DNA of 6,599 nt from Chitinophagaceae bacterium (lineage in GTDB: Bacteria; Bacteroidota; Bacteroidia; Chitinophagales; Chitinophagaceae): the NCBI GenBank assembly GCA_018061385.1, contig JAGOUF010000138.1:1-6599 (forward strand), read 5' to 3'. Position 1 is the first letter of the stretch; the number at the start of each line of letters is the position of its first letter. The notes below the pieces were generated by a model. That model did no database searches. It was given only the letters and a program-made list of their open reading frames with translations, and had not been told where the DNA came from. The position numbers were made by a program, and so were the translations under genes. This document shows, piece after piece, positions 1 to 6,524 of this stretch.

Positions 1-732
1 ATTATAATCAGTAAAATATCCACCAGCTAAAATTTTTCCGTCAGCTTGAGGTGCTAAAGAGCTTACATTATAGCTATAGTTAACATGATATGTAAATCCT
101 GAACCACCACTATTAAAAGTTGTATCAATGCTTCCATCGCTATTTATAAGGGCTATATCACTAAGGGCTATTAAATTGTATGCTCTAAATGCTCCCCCCA
201 ATAATATTTTTCCCGATGGAAGCACTAAAATACTATAAATAAAACCCATACCATAAATTGGTGAATTAATACCACTAGCAGAATTAAATGTTGGGTCGAA
301 ACTGCCATCGCTATTTAGGCGACATATACCATTTACCGTTATGTTATTGTACTTTTGAAAAAAACCGCCAATCAAAATTTTGCCATCGGGTTGAATGGCT
401 ATTGCTCTAACCGAAGCACTTGCACCAATACCACCATAGTTGAATGTAGTATCTCTGCTGCCATCTGCATTTATTCTCATTAGATTACAGTCTACGCTTG
501 AAGTATTTAAGTACCCTTCACCATTGTAAGAAGTTATTAAGCCCCCAATTAAAATTTTACCATTTGGCAATATTGCATGAGCAATAACACTTGCTGCAGA
601 AGACCCTGATCTTGGGCCAGAAAAACTATTGTAACCTACGTCTGTAGGGTTAAAGGTTTGGTCGCCATAGAATTGTGCATTGGTTAATTGAACAAGGATT
701 AGTAAAGTGAATACAAGTAAAACTCTTTTCAT
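1..732 (-). CDS. Secreted delta-60 repeat beta-propeller protein, N-terminal part (runs off left edge)
   Basis: This reading frame stays open from an ATG at 732 to the window edge, giving 244 residues with no stop, so the C-terminus is missing. Residues 1-19 (MKRVLLVFTLLILVQLTNA) form a typical Sec signal peptide with likely cleavage before Q20. The rest is a tandem repeat of about 58 residues. The landmark P-[NDS]-G-K-I-L-x-G-G appears at 56, 115, 172 and (as ADGKILAGG) 230, and each complete unit ends in an N-x-DGS-x-D-x-TFN strand (88-98, 140-150, 197-207). This matches the delta-60 repeat / DUF5122 beta-propeller family (established family; assignment from motif). Such proteins are exported and usually large, and in Bacteroidota they often end in a type IX sorting domain, which cannot be checked here. 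Ligand and role are unknown. It lies 166 bases downstream of ackA on the same strand and probably has its own promoter. Confidence 0.9.
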   Translation of the reverse strand, partial: MKRVLLVFTLLILVQLTNAQFYGDQTFNPTDVGYNSFSGPRSGSSAASVIAHAILPNGKILIGGLITSYNGEGYLNTSSVDCNLMRINADGSRDTTFNYGGIGASASVRAIAIQPDGKILIGGFFQKYNNITVNGICRLNSDGSFDPTFNSASGINSPIYGMGFIYSILVLPSGKILLGGAFRAYNLIALSDIALINSDGSIDTTFNSGGSGFTYHVNYSYNVSSLAPQADGKILAGGYFTDYN

Positions 733-834
733 AAATGCTATTGTTAAGTAAACGATTTGATATAGGTAAAATTAAGGTAATGGATTGAAAAAAAGATTGA
801 TTGTATATCGTTTTTTATCATTTCAACGCTAGAA

Positions 835-866
835 TAAATTTACTAAACATTTACACTTTAGCTCAA
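835..866 (-). promoter_or_regulatory. Candidate Bacteroidota-type promoter for the delta-60 protein gene
   Basis: On the minus strand, TTG (866-864) is followed after 21 bases by TAAATTTA (842-835), which matches the Bacteroidota -7 consensus TAnnTTTG at every fixed position except the last. Transcription would start near 829, leaving a leader of roughly 96 nt. No clear rho-independent terminator follows ackA, so read-through from ackA is also possible. In DNA this AT-rich a one-mismatch match is not rare, so the call is weak. Confidence 0.25.
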
Positions 867-898
867 CAAGTTTTTCATACGTCTAGATGTTATTAAAT

Positions 899-2098
899 TT
901 AAGCATTCAACAACGCATAACATTGATTTGCAATTTCCAATTCTTCATTGGTTGGTACCACCAAAACTTGCACTTTTGATGCAGTTGTTTGAATGGCTTG
1001 AATACCACCTTCAATAGCTTGGTTCTTTTCAACATCAACTTCAATGCCTAAAAATTCAAGATTTTTTACTGCAAGTTCTCTCATGGTAGCATCGTTTTCG
1101 CCAATACCACCTGTGTAAACAATAGCATCTAAACCACCCATTGCAGTTGCATAAGCTCCAATATATTTTTTAATTCTATAAGCATACATTTCATAAATTA
1201 AAGCAGCATCTTCATTGTTTTCAGTAATGGCTTTTTTAACTTCTCTCATATCACTAAAACCACAAAAACCTAGTAAGCCACTTTTTTTGTTGAGTAAATG
1301 ATCTACCTGACTCAAGTCGTATTTCAAAGAATTTACTAGATGAAAAATAATAGTAGGATCAATATCGCCACATCTTGTTCCCATAATTAATCCACCCAGT
1401 GGTCCTAAACCCATGGTGGTATCAATACAATTTCCTGCATCAACTGCCGACATACTCGATCCATTACCTAAATGAATGGTAATTATTTTTGCTTGGGTAT
1501 TTTGTAAATATTCCATTGCTTTAGCAGAAACATATTTATGGCTCGTACCATGAAAACCATAAGCCCTAATATGGTTTTTAGTGAATAGTTCTTGTGGAAT
1601 AGCATACCTGTAAGCCTTTGGTGGCATGGTTTGATGAAAAGCTGTATCAAAAACTGCAATTTGTGTAGCCGATGTAAATATTTTCTCTGCCACTTCAATA
1701 CCTGTAAAGTTTGCAGGTAAATGCAATGGTGCTAAAGGTATTAACTGAACAATTTTATCTTTTACAGCCTGGTTAATTGTAATGGTTGTAGAAAAATTAA
1801 TGCCACCATGTACAACTCTATGGCCAACAACTTTAATATCGCTTAATTGTTCAATTACCGCAATTGCAGGTTGTGTTAATAGCTCAACTACATATTGCAA
1901 TGCTTCATTGTGGTTGGTAATATTTTTATTTTCTTTAATTACTTGTTCATTGTTGTGTAAGTAAGTTTTATGTGTGAGTGTTGCATTGTCTAAACCAATT
2001 CTATCAACTAAGCCGCTACACAATAAGCTAGCTTCAGGCATTTCAATCAATTGATATTTTAAAGAACTACTACCTGAATTTATTACAAAAATTTTCAT
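899..2098 (-). CDS. ackA: Acetate kinase
   Basis: This enzyme interconverts acetyl phosphate + ADP and acetate + ATP in the cytoplasm, the second step of the Pta-AckA pathway. The 399-residue product has the usual family length (about 400) and begins directly with the first family signature, INSGSSSLKYQ (N7 and the S10-S12 phosphate-binding region). The second signature, GHRVVHGG, is at 92-99. By alignment in context, residues known from the Methanosarcina enzyme are present: R94 (Arg91), D151 in FDTAFH (Asp148), H183 in GFHGTSH (His180), R242 in MGTRCGD (Arg241) and E385 in PTNEE (Glu384). The adenine/phosphate loops HLGNGSS (209-215) and GGIGEN (330-335) are also intact, so the enzyme should be active. 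The ATG at 2098 is the only sensible start. It lies 12 bases after the pta stop with only a weak purine stretch before it, so it is surely cotranscribed with pta. Confidence 0.98.
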   Translation of the reverse strand: MKIFVINSGSSSLKYQLIEMPEASLLCSGLVDRIGLDNATLTHKTYLHNNEQVIKENKNITNHNEALQYVVELLTQPAIAVIEQLSDIKVVGHRVVHGGINFSTTITINQAVKDKIVQLIPLAPLHLPANFTGIEVAEKIFTSATQIAVFDTAFHQTMPPKAYRYAIPQELFTKNHIRAYGFHGTSHKYVSAKAMEYLQNTQAKIITIHLGNGSSMSAVDAGNCIDTTMGLGPLGGLIMGTRCGDIDPTIIFHLVNSLKYDLSQVDHLLNKKSGLLGFCGFSDMREVKKAITENNEDAALIYEMYAYRIKKYIGAYATAMGGLDAIVYTGGIGENDATMRELAVKNLEFLGIEVDVEKNQAIEGGIQAIQTTASKVQVLVVPTNEELEIANQCYALLNA

Positions 2099-2110
2099 AC
2101 AATTGGTCTT

Positions 2111-4201
2111 TTATTGTTGTGCTTGAATGGCAGTAATAATTACTGTGTTAAAAATATCATCAATGGTACAACCTCTGCTTAAATCATTTACAGGTTTATT
2201 CAATCCTTGTAACATTGGGCCAATAGCCAATGCACCAGTTTCTCTTTGTACAGCTTTATAAGTATTGTTTCCTGTGTTTAAATCAGGAAAAATTAAAACA
2301 CTTGCTTGGCCAGCAACCAATGAGTTGGGTAATTTTTGTTTACCAACAGTTGGGTCAACTGCAGCATCGTATTGAATTGGGCCTTCAATTTTTAAATCGG
2401 GTCTTTGTTGTTTTACAATTTCAGTTGCTCTTCTTACTTTCTCAACATCAGCACCTTCGCCAGATGTTCCAGATGAGTAAGAAAGCATGGCTACTCTTGG
2501 CTCTAAGCCAAACATAATGCTACTCTCGGCCGATGAAATTGCAATTTCTGCTAACTGCTCACTTGTAGGATTTGGATTTACGGCACAATCGCCAAATACA
2601 CAAACTCTATCGGGTAAACACATAAAAAATACACTTGATACTGTATTTACATTGGGCTTTGTTTTTACAAATTGTAATGCTGGGCGAATGGTGTGTTGTG
2701 TTGTATGTAATGCACCAGAAACCATGCCATCTGCATGACCTTTATATACCATCATTGTTCCAAAATAAGAGACGTCCGTCATTAAATCTCTTGCCATTTC
2801 TAGCGTTACATTTTTTGCTTTTCTTAATTCATACAATGTTGCTGCATAGTCTTCAAATAAAGGTGATCTTGCAGGATTAATGATATGAACGTCATTGGTA
2901 TTTAGCGATAAGTTTAAACGTATAATAGCATCTTTTATATCAGCTTCATTGCCTAAAATAGTTAATTCAACAACATCTTTTTTTACTAATTGAGCAGCAG
3001 CTGCCAATACTCTATCATCATTTCCTTCAGGTAATACAATATGTTTCTTTTGCGATTTTGCTCTCTTCAATAATTGGTATTGAAACATTCTTGGGGTAAT
3101 ACCTTCTGGTTGAAAAGTAATGAGCTTGTCTTCAAAAGATTTTGTATCTACATATTGTTCAAATAAGGAAATGGCCAATTCAATTTTTTCTTTATTGTCT
3201 GCAGTAATATTTGATTGTGTAGAGCCTACTAAATTTACAGTTTGAAAAGTACCAGTTTCAACTTGTATTATGGGTACAACGGTTTGTAAACCTTCAATCA
3301 ATTGTAAAATAGGAGGTTCAGGCTCTAGACCACCAGTTAAAATTAAGCCAGCAATTTTTGGATAATTTTTTGAGAGATTGGCTTGTAAAGCAGCTAAAAT
3401 AATATCGCCTCTATCGCCAGGTGTTACAATCAATGTATTCTCTTTTAAGCGTAGCAAACAATTTCTCAATTGCATGGCTCCTACAATTTCATGATCTACC
3501 TGATTGGAGAGTAAACTTTTTCCAAATAAAACTTTTCCATTTACAGCTTCACAAATTTCTTTCATGGTAGGGTTACCCAAATTTTTATTGCTAGGAATAA
3601 CACTACGTAGCAAATCTTTAGGCAGCCTGTTGCTCAATATTTTTGTTAAATCGCCAATTAATAAAGGGTTTGTTTTGTTGGCAACAATAGCCAATACCTG
3701 TACTTCTTTATCATCAAAGCTTTTATAATTCGATACAATGTTGTTGGCAATATCTTCTACATCATCTCCATTTGCATTCATAATTAGCAATGCAGGTATG
3801 CCTAAATTTTTTGCAATAGAAATGTTGGTATCAAATTCAAATGCCAATCCATCGCCCATAAAATCAGTTCCTTCTACCAAAATAAAATCGTGTGTTTCTT
3901 CTAGCTTTTTATATTTTGTAATAATTGTATCTATTACAAAAGCCGTGTTGCCATTGCTTCTGTGTTGCAATACTTCATCTCGTGTAAACGAAAACATATC
4001 TTCATATGGAATGGTTAACCCAAAATGAGTTGCAATGGTTTCTATATGTATATCTTTTCCTTTATGCGAAGGCTCATTAATCACTGGCTTGAAATAAGCA
4101 ATTTTTTTAGCTTTTCCTGCAAGTAAGTTTGTAAGCCCTAATGCAATTACAGTTTTGCCACAAAAAGGCTCTGTCGATGCAATGTAAATAGCGTTAGACA
4201 T
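2111..4201 (-). CDS. pta: Phosphate acetyltransferase, long three-domain form
   Basis: Pta converts acetyl-CoA + phosphate to acetyl phosphate + CoA, feeding AckA encoded just downstream. The 696-residue protein is the long form (E. coli Pta is 714). Residues 1 to about 220 are a P-loop/BioD-like domain starting with the modified Walker A STEPFCGKT (9-17) and containing LVEGTDF (108-114). Residues about 225-340 are the DRTGG domain, with its hallmark as TPGDRGDII (260-268). Residues about 370-693 are the catalytic PTA_PTB domain, with GALHTTQHTIRPA (496-508), SYSSGTSGEGAD (574-585), EGPIQYDAAVDP (606-617) and IFPDLNTGN (637-645). S675, R676 and D682 in DLSRGCTIDD line up with Ser309, Arg310 and Asp316 of the Methanosarcina enzyme. 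In enteric bacteria the N-terminal part mediates allosteric control by metabolites such as NADH and pyruvate; whether that applies here is unknown. It is the first gene of the operon, with a candidate promoter upstream. Confidence 0.98.
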   Translation of the reverse strand: MSNAIYIASTEPFCGKTVIALGLTNLLAGKAKKIAYFKPVINEPSHKGKDIHIETIATHFGLTIPYEDMFSFTRDEVLQHRSNGNTAFVIDTIITKYKKLEETHDFILVEGTDFMGDGLAFEFDTNISIAKNLGIPALLIMNANGDDVEDIANNIVSNYKSFDDKEVQVLAIVANKTNPLLIGDLTKILSNRLPKDLLRSVIPSNKNLGNPTMKEICEAVNGKVLFGKSLLSNQVDHEIVGAMQLRNCLLRLKENTLIVTPGDRGDIILAALQANLSKNYPKIAGLILTGGLEPEPPILQLIEGLQTVVPIIQVETGTFQTVNLVGSTQSNITADNKEKIELAISLFEQYVDTKSFEDKLITFQPEGITPRMFQYQLLKRAKSQKKHIVLPEGNDDRVLAAAAQLVKKDVVELTILGNEADIKDAIIRLNLSLNTNDVHIINPARSPLFEDYAATLYELRKAKNVTLEMARDLMTDVSYFGTMMVYKGHADGMVSGALHTTQHTIRPALQFVKTKPNVNTVSSVFFMCLPDRVCVFGDCAVNPNPTSEQLAEIAISSAESSIMFGLEPRVAMLSYSSGTSGEGADVEKVRRATEIVKQQRPDLKIEGPIQYDAAVDPTVGKQKLPNSLVAGQASVLIFPDLNTGNNTYKAVQRETGALAIGPMLQGLNKPVNDLSRGCTIDDIFNTVIITAIQAQQ

Positions 4202-4245
4202 TATATTTTTTTATGTATGTAAAATGAATGTTTTTTTTGGAATAG

Positions 4246-4275
4246 CAAAATTTCTAATTTTTTATAGAGGGGCAA
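4246..4275 (-). promoter_or_regulatory. Candidate promoter of the pta-ackA operon
   Basis: On the minus strand, TTG (4275-4273) is followed after 19 bases by AAATTTTG (4253-4246), which differs from the Bacteroidota -7 element TAnnTTTG only at its first base. Transcription would begin near 4240, giving a leader of about 38 nt before the pta ATG. The leader is A-rich and has no Shine-Dalgarno sequence, as is common in this phylum. Spacing and distance to the gene are good. No transcript data support it here. Confidence 0.4.
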
Positions 4276-4282
4276 GTGATAT

Positions 4283-4304
4283 TTGTCATATTTAAACATG
4301 ATAA
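4283..4304. promoter_or_regulatory. Imperfect 22-bp palindrome upstream of the pta promoter, possible operator
   Basis: Nine of eleven base pairs are symmetrical around the central TTTAAA: TT-g-TCAT-a-TTTAAA-c-ATGA-t-AA. Its centre is about 54 bases upstream of the predicted pta start of transcription, a position typical of activator sites such as those of CRP/FNR-type regulators. It resembles neither the E. coli CRP nor the FNR consensus closely. AT-rich DNA makes such symmetry fairly easy to meet by chance. Confidence 0.2.
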
Positions 4305-4389
4305 TTTTCTTGCTTAGTCAATAAAATGAACCCATTTGTATTCTATAAAGCTTCTTCAATGTGAATGCTATAAACGATTTTTTCTAGTT

Positions 4390-4410
4390 ACTTTTACTTG
4401 AATTAAAAGT
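4390..4410 (+). repeat. Small perfect inverted repeat just ahead of the epimerase-like gene
   Basis: ACTTTTA (4390-4396) and TAAAAGT (4404-4410) are perfect reverse complements around a 7-base loop. The end of the right arm is 9 bases before the TTG start at 4420. It overlaps the first copy of a direct repeat, TTTACTTG at 4393-4400 and 4415-4422, whose copies are 22 bases (two helical turns) apart; the second copy contains the start codon. It could be an RNA hairpin near the ribosome-binding region or a protein site. The stem is only AT-rich, so chance is possible. Confidence 0.25.
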
Positions 4411-4419
4411 TGTATTTAC

Positions 4420-5451
4420 TTGTTACAGAAAGTTAAGTTTATTAGAGTTGTATCGTTATTAATAATAGCTATGGTTTTGGCCGCAGTAGTTTGTAGTTAT
4501 AAAGGGAATAGTTGGGAGGAGTCGATACGAACAATCTTATACAAAGCCAAAGGCGATTCTGTTCCTTCTTTTGCAACAGAGATAGTTGACGCAAATGGAG
4601 TTCCCAAAGTTTATTATGCACCACAAAATAACATTGCAGCTGGCACACAATACAATGCCACTATTGTTGCCAATTATGCCATTAATTATTTTGAACAATA
4701 TCAAAAGAATAACAATCCGCTTCAACTAAATTATTTCAACAATTGTATTCAATGGTTAAAAAAAGAAGCTACACCAAATAACAGTGCTTTGCTGTATTAT
4801 TTTAATTGGCAACAGCCTTGGTATGTTCAAGTAAAAGGAAATTTTACCAGTGGTATTACTTCGGGCAGAGCAATTGAAGCTTTTGTATTGGCTTTTGAAC
4901 AAACAAAAGACAGCAGTTATTTAGAATTGTGTAAAGCTCTTGTAAGAGGATATTATTTGCCAATAGAGAATGGTGGTTTTACCTATAAATCAACGAATGG
5001 TTGGTGGTACGAAGAAATTGCTGATACCAATTTACAAACGCCAAAAATATTAGATGGACATATTTATGCAGTGTTGGGTGTACAAAAATATGTACAACGT
5101 TCAAAAGACGATTCTGCTATAACTGTTGTAAACAAAGGGATTGAAGCTTTGAAAAATAACTTACAACAATACGATGCTGGCGAAGGAAAAATTTTTTACG
5201 ATCAATATGGAAAGATTGCAGATAAAAAGTATCAGCAAATTTTAGTGAATCAAATGCATGAATTGTGGAAGATGACCAATGATGATTTTTTTAAGAAGTA
5301 TTATCAAAAATGGAATGCTCCAATTACTAAAAATTATATCTTGAAAATTGTACAAGAAAAAAATATTTCTGGTTTACTACTCTACTTTATATTAACAGCA
5401 ATTGTATTTTTTGTTGAACTTATATTTTTTCGTGTACTGAATAAAAATTAA
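4420..5451 (+). CDS. Membrane-anchored D-glucuronyl C5-epimerase-like protein
   Basis: The core (about residues 60-300) resembles the C-terminal alpha-barrel domain of D-glucuronyl C5-epimerases (PF06662), which convert D-glucuronate to L-iduronate within a polymer. Landmarks are QPWYVQVKG to TSGRAIEAFVLAFE (132-160), GGFTYKSTNGWWYEE (185-199), KILDGHIYAVLGVQKY (209-224), QQYDAGEGKIFYD (249-261) and KKYQQILVNQMHEL (269-282). Y197, Y251 and Y271 fall where the catalytic tyrosines of animal GLCE lie (recalled alignment, not computed). Residues 10-25 are hydrophobic behind a K/R-rich start, and 317-338 form a second membrane helix followed by R and K, so the core should face the periplasm with both ends cytoplasmic. 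C25 lacks a good lipobox. The frame is closed upstream by TGA at 4399 and no ATG occurs before codon 18 (4471). The TTG start is preferred because it keeps the positively charged N-region. The true substrate is unknown. Confidence 0.75.
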   Translation: MLQKVKFIRVVSLLIIAMVLAAVVCSYKGNSWEESIRTILYKAKGDSVPSFATEIVDANGVPKVYYAPQNNIAAGTQYNATIVANYAINYFEQYQKNNNPLQLNYFNNCIQWLKKEATPNNSALLYYFNWQQPWYVQVKGNFTSGITSGRAIEAFVLAFEQTKDSSYLELCKALVRGYYLPIENGGFTYKSTNGWWYEEIADTNLQTPKILDGHIYAVLGVQKYVQRSKDDSAITVVNKGIEALKNNLQQYDAGEGKIFYDQYGKIADKKYQQILVNQMHELWKMTNDDFFKKYYQKWNAPITKNYILKIVQEKNISGLLLYFILTAIVFFVELIFFRVLNKN

Positions 5452-5457
5452 ACATTA

Positions 5458-6381
5458 CTATTTATTTAGCAAGTTGCTTAAAGCTGCATCAATTGTTTTA
5501 TACTTAAAATTAAAACCAGCTATTTCTATTTTTTTGCTACTTACTGTAGTGCTTTTTAAAACTTCAATACTCATTTCTCCCAATATTATTTTAAGCATAA
5601 ACGATGGAACATAAATAGGAATATAAAATTTTCCTTTTACTTTTTTTGCAATGGATAGTGTAAGTATTTTGTTGTTTACAGGATTTGGAGCAACTGCATT
5701 ATAACTTCCTTGCATATTTTCATGTTCAATGGCATATATAAATTGATTGCATAAATCATCAATATGTATCCAACTTATTATTTGTTTTCCATTGCCTAAT
5801 ATTGCTGCAATGCCCATTTTTATTGGGTTTAAAAACTCTTTTAATGCACCACCTTTTGTACTTAGTACAATACCAGTTCTTAATTTTACCAATCTAATAT
5901 TTTGTTGTGTTATTGGTTCAATACTTTCTTCCCATAGCTTACAAGTATTGCCTAGATAATCGCTAAATGGAGCATCCACTTCTTCAAAACCATTGGAGTG
6001 CAAACTTGGGTCAGGGCCATACCAACCAATTGCACTTGAGCTAATTACTGCTTGCACTTTGTTGGAATTTTGTTGCAATGCTTTTACCAACAATGCACTG
6101 CTTTGAATACGGCTATCTAATATTTCTTTTTTTCTGCTAACACTCCATCGTTTATCTGCAACGCCAGCACCAGCTAAATGCACTATATAATCAGTTTTTG
6201 TAAACACACTTGCGTCAATGGTTTGTTCCTCAACATTCCAGATGGCATAACTTAAATTGGGCGTACTTGTTTCTTTTTTACTTCTACTTAAAACAATTAC
6301 GTGGTAATTTCTTGCCAACAACAATTCAGTTAATCGGCTACCAACCAATCCAGTTCCACCAGTTATTAAAACAGTTTTCAT
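5458..6381 (-). CDS. TIGR01777 family SDR-fold protein (YfcH-like NAD(P)-binding epimerase homologue)
   Basis: This 307-residue protein has an N-terminal Rossmann fold of the extended SDR/epimerase type: TGGTGLVG (7-14) binds the dinucleotide and HLAGAG (68-73) is the second fold motif. Further TIGR01777 landmarks are KRWS followed by RIQSS (78-95), SSSAIGWYG (114-122, with Y121 at the usual SDR tyrosine position), CKLWEES (147-153), LRTGIVLS (167-174), ISWIHIDDL (202-210) and GSYNAVAPNPV (225-235). The C-terminus from about 260 (LGEMSIEVLKSTTVSSKK, then GFNFKY) matches the DUF1731 tail of the family. E. coli YfcH and human SDR39U1 belong here; substrate and physiological role are not established, so no symbol is assigned. 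The ATG at 6381 directly precedes the glycine-rich strand. The gene converges on the epimerase-like gene with 6 bases between stop codons. Confidence 0.93.
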   Translation of the reverse strand: MKTVLITGGTGLVGSRLTELLLARNYHVIVLSRSKKETSTPNLSYAIWNVEEQTIDASVFTKTDYIVHLAGAGVADKRWSVSRKKEILDSRIQSSALLVKALQQNSNKVQAVISSSAIGWYGPDPSLHSNGFEEVDAPFSDYLGNTCKLWEESIEPITQQNIRLVKLRTGIVLSTKGGALKEFLNPIKMGIAAILGNGKQIISWIHIDDLCNQFIYAIEHENMQGSYNAVAPNPVNNKILTLSIAKKVKGKFYIPIYVPSFMLKIILGEMSIEVLKSTTVSSKKIEIAGFNFKYKTIDAALSNLLNK

Positions 6382-6413
6382 TTTTTAATATTTTTTTTCT
6401 TAAATGCTAAATT

Positions 6414-6441
6414 GCTTAAACGATTGTACACTTGTTTAAGC
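6414..6441. repeat. Perfect 8-bp inverted repeat in the leader of the SDR gene
   Basis: GCTTAAAC (6414-6421) and GTTTAAGC (6434-6441) are perfect reverse complements around a 12-base loop. The element is 33-60 bases upstream of the SDR start codon at 6381. It would lie inside that gene's 5' leader if the candidate promoter at 6461-6492 is right, and it also lies within the region shared with the divergent FAD-protein gene. It may be an operator or an RNA hairpin. A short T-rich run follows on the plus strand, but no plus-strand gene ends nearby, so a terminator role is unlikely. Confidence 0.35.
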
Positions 6442-6460
6442 TTTTGATTTAATATTCTAA

Positions 6461-6492
6461 CAAATTCAAAGCATAAGGGTTCATTTATACAA
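6461..6492 (-). promoter_or_regulatory. Candidate promoter of the SDR gene
   Basis: On the minus strand, TTTG (6493-6490) is followed after 21 bases by TGAATTTG (6468-6461), one mismatch from the Bacteroidota -7 consensus TAnnTTTG. The predicted start of transcription is near 6455, giving a leader of about 73 nt that contains the inverted repeat at 6414-6441 and an A-rich run before the ATG. The match is good for this phylum but has no experimental support here. Confidence 0.35.
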
Positions 6493-6524
6493 ATGCTTAT
6501 TATATTTCACCATAAATTTACAGC

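Noticed and set aside
1..660. Regularly spaced similar DNA segments that might suggest a repeat array or CRISPR
   Set aside because: The roughly 174-base period is simply the DNA image of the 58-residue protein repeats; the segments are diverged at the nucleotide level and lie in an open frame.
733..898. Rho-independent terminator after ackA
   Set aside because: No stem with GC content followed by a T-run could be found on the minus strand; only weak AT-rich symmetry is present.
1483..1964. Short open frames inside ackA on both strands
   Set aside because: They overlap the conserved acetate kinase frame entirely and show no recognisable protein features.
2230..4028. Several plus-strand open frames of 74-96 codons opposite pta
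   Set aside because: They lie antisense to an intact, well-conserved pta, have low-complexity hydrophobic translations with no family motif, and are explained as shadows of the coding strand.
4471..4500. Lipoprotein signal at C25 of the epimerase-like protein
   Set aside because: The residues before C25 are A-V-V; the position just before the cysteine should be small (G, A or S), so the lipobox is poor and a membrane anchor is more likely.
4537..4725. Minus-strand 62-codon frame within the epimerase-like gene
   Set aside because: Antisense to a gene with clear domain motifs, and its translation is a cysteine/isoleucine-rich shadow.
6016..6042. Tryptophan at position 120 of the SDR protein (GWYG instead of the common GYYG) as a lost catalytic residue
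   Set aside because: The neighbouring Y121 at the usual SDR tyrosine position is intact, and aromatic variation at 120 is tolerated in the family, so this is not evidence of inactivation.
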